A DNA stretch of 45,625 nucleotides from Labilithrix sp. (GTDB lineage Bacteria > Myxococcota_A > Polyangia > Polyangiales > Polyangiaceae): positions 1 to 45,625 of the forward strand of contig JAHBWF010000048.1 of the NCBI GenBank assembly GCA_019637105.1, in the 5' to 3' direction. The notes under the pieces are model-generated. The model made no database searches. It had not been told where the DNA came from and saw only the letters and a program-made list of their open reading frames with translations. A program made the position numbers and the translations under genes. Shown here in pieces: positions 44,219 to 45,625 of this stretch. How positions within the stretch are numbered: position 1 is the stretch's first letter; the number at the start of each line of letters is the position of its first letter.

Positions 44219-44422
44219 ATGGCCGAGGAGGAGCTGGGACAGCCCGAGAAGACGAGCTCGAAGCGCCGCGACGTGGCGCGCCGCGGACGTCCGCGCATCG
44301 TCGGCAAGGTGGGCGCCGGCCTCTCGGAGGCCACGGCCGAAGCTCGTCGCTCCGCTCGCCTTCACCGCCTGGGCGCGCGACGGCGGGCTGCGTCAGCCGG
44401 CCTTTGGGGGACTTCGCCATGA
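44219..44422 (+). CDS. Small basic protein coupled to LigD polymerase gene
   Basis: A 67-residue Arg/Ala-rich protein, MAEEELGQPEKTSSKRRDVA then RRGRPRIVGKVGAGLSEATA. Its ATG has GCGGAGG in front and its TGA overlaps the next ATG (ATGA at 44419-44422), so it is translationally coupled to the polymerase gene. It could bind DNA ends, but this is inference from charge and position. No family is recognised. Confidence 0.5.
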   Translation: MAEEELGQPEKTSSKRRDVARRGRPRIVGKVGAGLSEATAEARRSARLHRLGARRRAASAGLWGTSP

Positions 44423-45432
44423 CGAGGAAGCCAGGGAGCGCACACGGGCAGAGCGGGAGCGCTGCGCGAGGCGGGGTCGATACGGCCGTCGTCGCCGGCG
44501 TGACGATCAAACGCGCGAGCAAGGTCTGGTGGCCCGACGAGGGCATCACGAAAGGGGACGTCGCCGAGTTCTACGCCGGCATCGCCGCGCGCATCGTGCC
44601 GTGGATGGCCCATCGTCCGCTCGCGGCCGAGCGCTGCCCGGACGGGATGCTCGGGCACTGCTTCTTCCACAAGAACTTCGCGAGCGGCTTGCCCGAGGAC
44701 GTCCCGCGGACGACCATCCGAGCCAAGAGCACCGGACGGCCCGTACGCTACGTCGTCGGCGGCTCGAAGAAGACGCTCCTCGCCATGGTCAATCTCGGGT
44801 CCATCGCGATCCACGTCATGAACTGCCGGACGGAGTCGCTCCACCGACCCGACTGGCTCGCGTTCGATCTGGATCCGAGCACCGGCCGCTTCGCCGACGC
44901 CGCGCGGGCGGGGCAGCTCCTGCGCGAGATCCTCGAGGAGGTGGGGATCCGATCGTACCCGAAGACCTCCGGGGGACGCGGTCTTCACGTCTTCGTTCCG
45001 CTTCGAGCGGGGCCCGATCAAGGGACCGTTCGCGCGTTCGCCCGCGAGATCGGGGACCGGATGGCCGCGCGTTCCCCGGAGCTCGTCACGATGGCCGCGG
45101 TGAAGCGGCGGCGCGGAGATCGCGTGTACGTCGATACGATGCGGAACGCCTTCGGTCAGACGATCGTGGCGCCTTACTCCGTCCGGCGTCGTCCCAGGGC
45201 GCCGGTCTCGACCCCACTCGACTGGGACGAGGTCACGCCCGACCTCGATCCTGCGCGGTTCAACGTGCGAACGATCGGCCGCCGGCTGGCAGGCATCGAT
45301 CCGTGGGCGGACATCTGGCGCCACCGGCAAGCGCTGCCCGATCTACCTCCAGGTCGGGACGAGGCCGCGGAGACCGCGCTCGCTCGCACGCGACGCACGA
45401 GCCGGCCCTCTCGCCGCTCCCGCGCGGCCTAG
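44419..45432 (+). CDS. LigD polymerase (primase-polymerase) domain protein
   Basis: A 337-residue AEP-type polymerase domain of LigD, filling or extending DNA ends during non-homologous end joining. Landmarks: IKRASKVWWPDEGITKGDVA, WMAHRPLAAERCPDGMLG, FFHKNFASGLPED, the metal-binding LAFDLDPS (Asp-x-Asp) and SGGRGLHVFVPL, then VYVDTMRNAFGQTIVAPYSV. It stands alone, not fused to the phosphoesterase or ligase parts, which are at 25696-27128. The ATG at 44419 is preferred over a TTG at 44404 because it makes the ATGA overlap. The C-terminus is a basic tail. Confidence 0.92.
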   Translation: MTRKPGSAHGQSGSAARGGVDTAVVAGVTIKRASKVWWPDEGITKGDVAEFYAGIAARIVPWMAHRPLAAERCPDGMLGHCFFHKNFASGLPEDVPRTTIRAKSTGRPVRYVVGGSKKTLLAMVNLGSIAIHVMNCRTESLHRPDWLAFDLDPSTGRFADAARAGQLLREILEEVGIRSYPKTSGGRGLHVFVPLRAGPDQGTVRAFAREIGDRMAARSPELVTMAAVKRRRGDRVYVDTMRNAFGQTIVAPYSVRRRPRAPVSTPLDWDEVTPDLDPARFNVRTIGRRLAGIDPWADIWRHRQALPDLPPGRDEAAETALARTRRTSRPSRRSRAA

Positions 45433-45625
45433 CAACGCGCAGTTCGTCTGGGCGGCCTCCCGTCTCGCGACGACCACATCGAGGCACGTCGTGCCGGCGC
45501 CAGACGAGTTCGTTGCCGCAGGCCTTGCTCGATCTCCTCGAGCGGCGCGCCTGTCGGATCCCCGAAGGTCACGTGAAGATGAGAGCGACATCTTGTGTGC
45601 CGGCGCGAGCTCCGCCCCACCGATA
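45433..45625. other. End of window, no supported gene
   Basis: The last 193 bp hold no gene I can support. A minus-strand frame that runs off the window end includes HLHVTFGDPTGAPLEEIEQG but breaks down afterwards; it could be a fragment of a gene beginning outside the window. Confidence 0.3.

Overview
The window is very GC-rich DNA with dense, mostly short-gapped genes on both strands. Eukaryotic-type Ser/Thr kinases beside TPR/PEGA proteins, FGE-fold lipoproteins, a myxobacterial-type sigma-70 factor and Ser/Gly-rich lipoproteins point to a myxobacterium (Myxococcota, probably the Polyangia/Sandaracinaceae side). This is an inference from gene content; no rRNA or other marker is present. 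No tRNA, rRNA, CRISPR array or insertion sequence was seen. REGION 1 (1-7.0 kb): a repeat-tailed membrane protein, cyclopropane-fatty-acid synthase, a CBS-pair protein, an ArsB/NhaD-type permease, a frameshifted Cys-rich lipoprotein, and a zinc-finger Ser/Thr kinase divergent from a sigma factor across only 29 bp, followed by a Gly-rich lipoprotein. REGION 2 (7.1-14.8 kb, all minus strand): six genes with overlaps or gaps under 50 bp. In transcription order they are a Cache-HAMP membrane sensor with no output domain, a pentameric ligand-gated ion channel (pLGIC) homologue, a Ser/Thr kinase with one membrane segment, a TPR/PEGA membrane protein, and two lipoproteins with FGE-sulfatase-like folds that lack the catalytic cysteines. 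This reads as one envelope signalling unit and is the most original system in the window. REGION 3 (15.1-19.7 kb): a CsbD-like stress protein, a TPR-like protein coupled to a tiny upstream ORF, a HAD hydrolase, and two membrane proteins with Pro/Gly-rich tails. REGION 4 (19.8-45.4 kb) looks like an accessory stress-survival island. It holds Hsp20, CBS and UspA proteins, Lon, a lower-glycolysis set (phosphoglycerate-mutase-like phosphatase, enolase, atypical pyruvate kinase), and DNA repair genes: LigD split into three separate genes (phosphoesterase and ligase at 25.7-27.1 kb, polymerase at 44.4 kb), NAD-dependent LigA and endonuclease III. It also holds a CsoR-family repressor with a CDF metal exporter, an orphan histidine kinase, a CapA-like protein, a protein-isoaspartate methyltransferase fused to an erythromycin-esterase-like domain, an acyltransferase and an SDR. 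The island contains decayed pieces (an Hsp20 remnant, an enolase C-terminal remnant) and two genes broken by single-base losses in C/G runs, so it has been duplicated and eroded, or the assembly has run-length errors. Two genes in the island share a promoter-like motif, and the CsoR operator is a perfect inverted repeat touching a predicted leaderless start.
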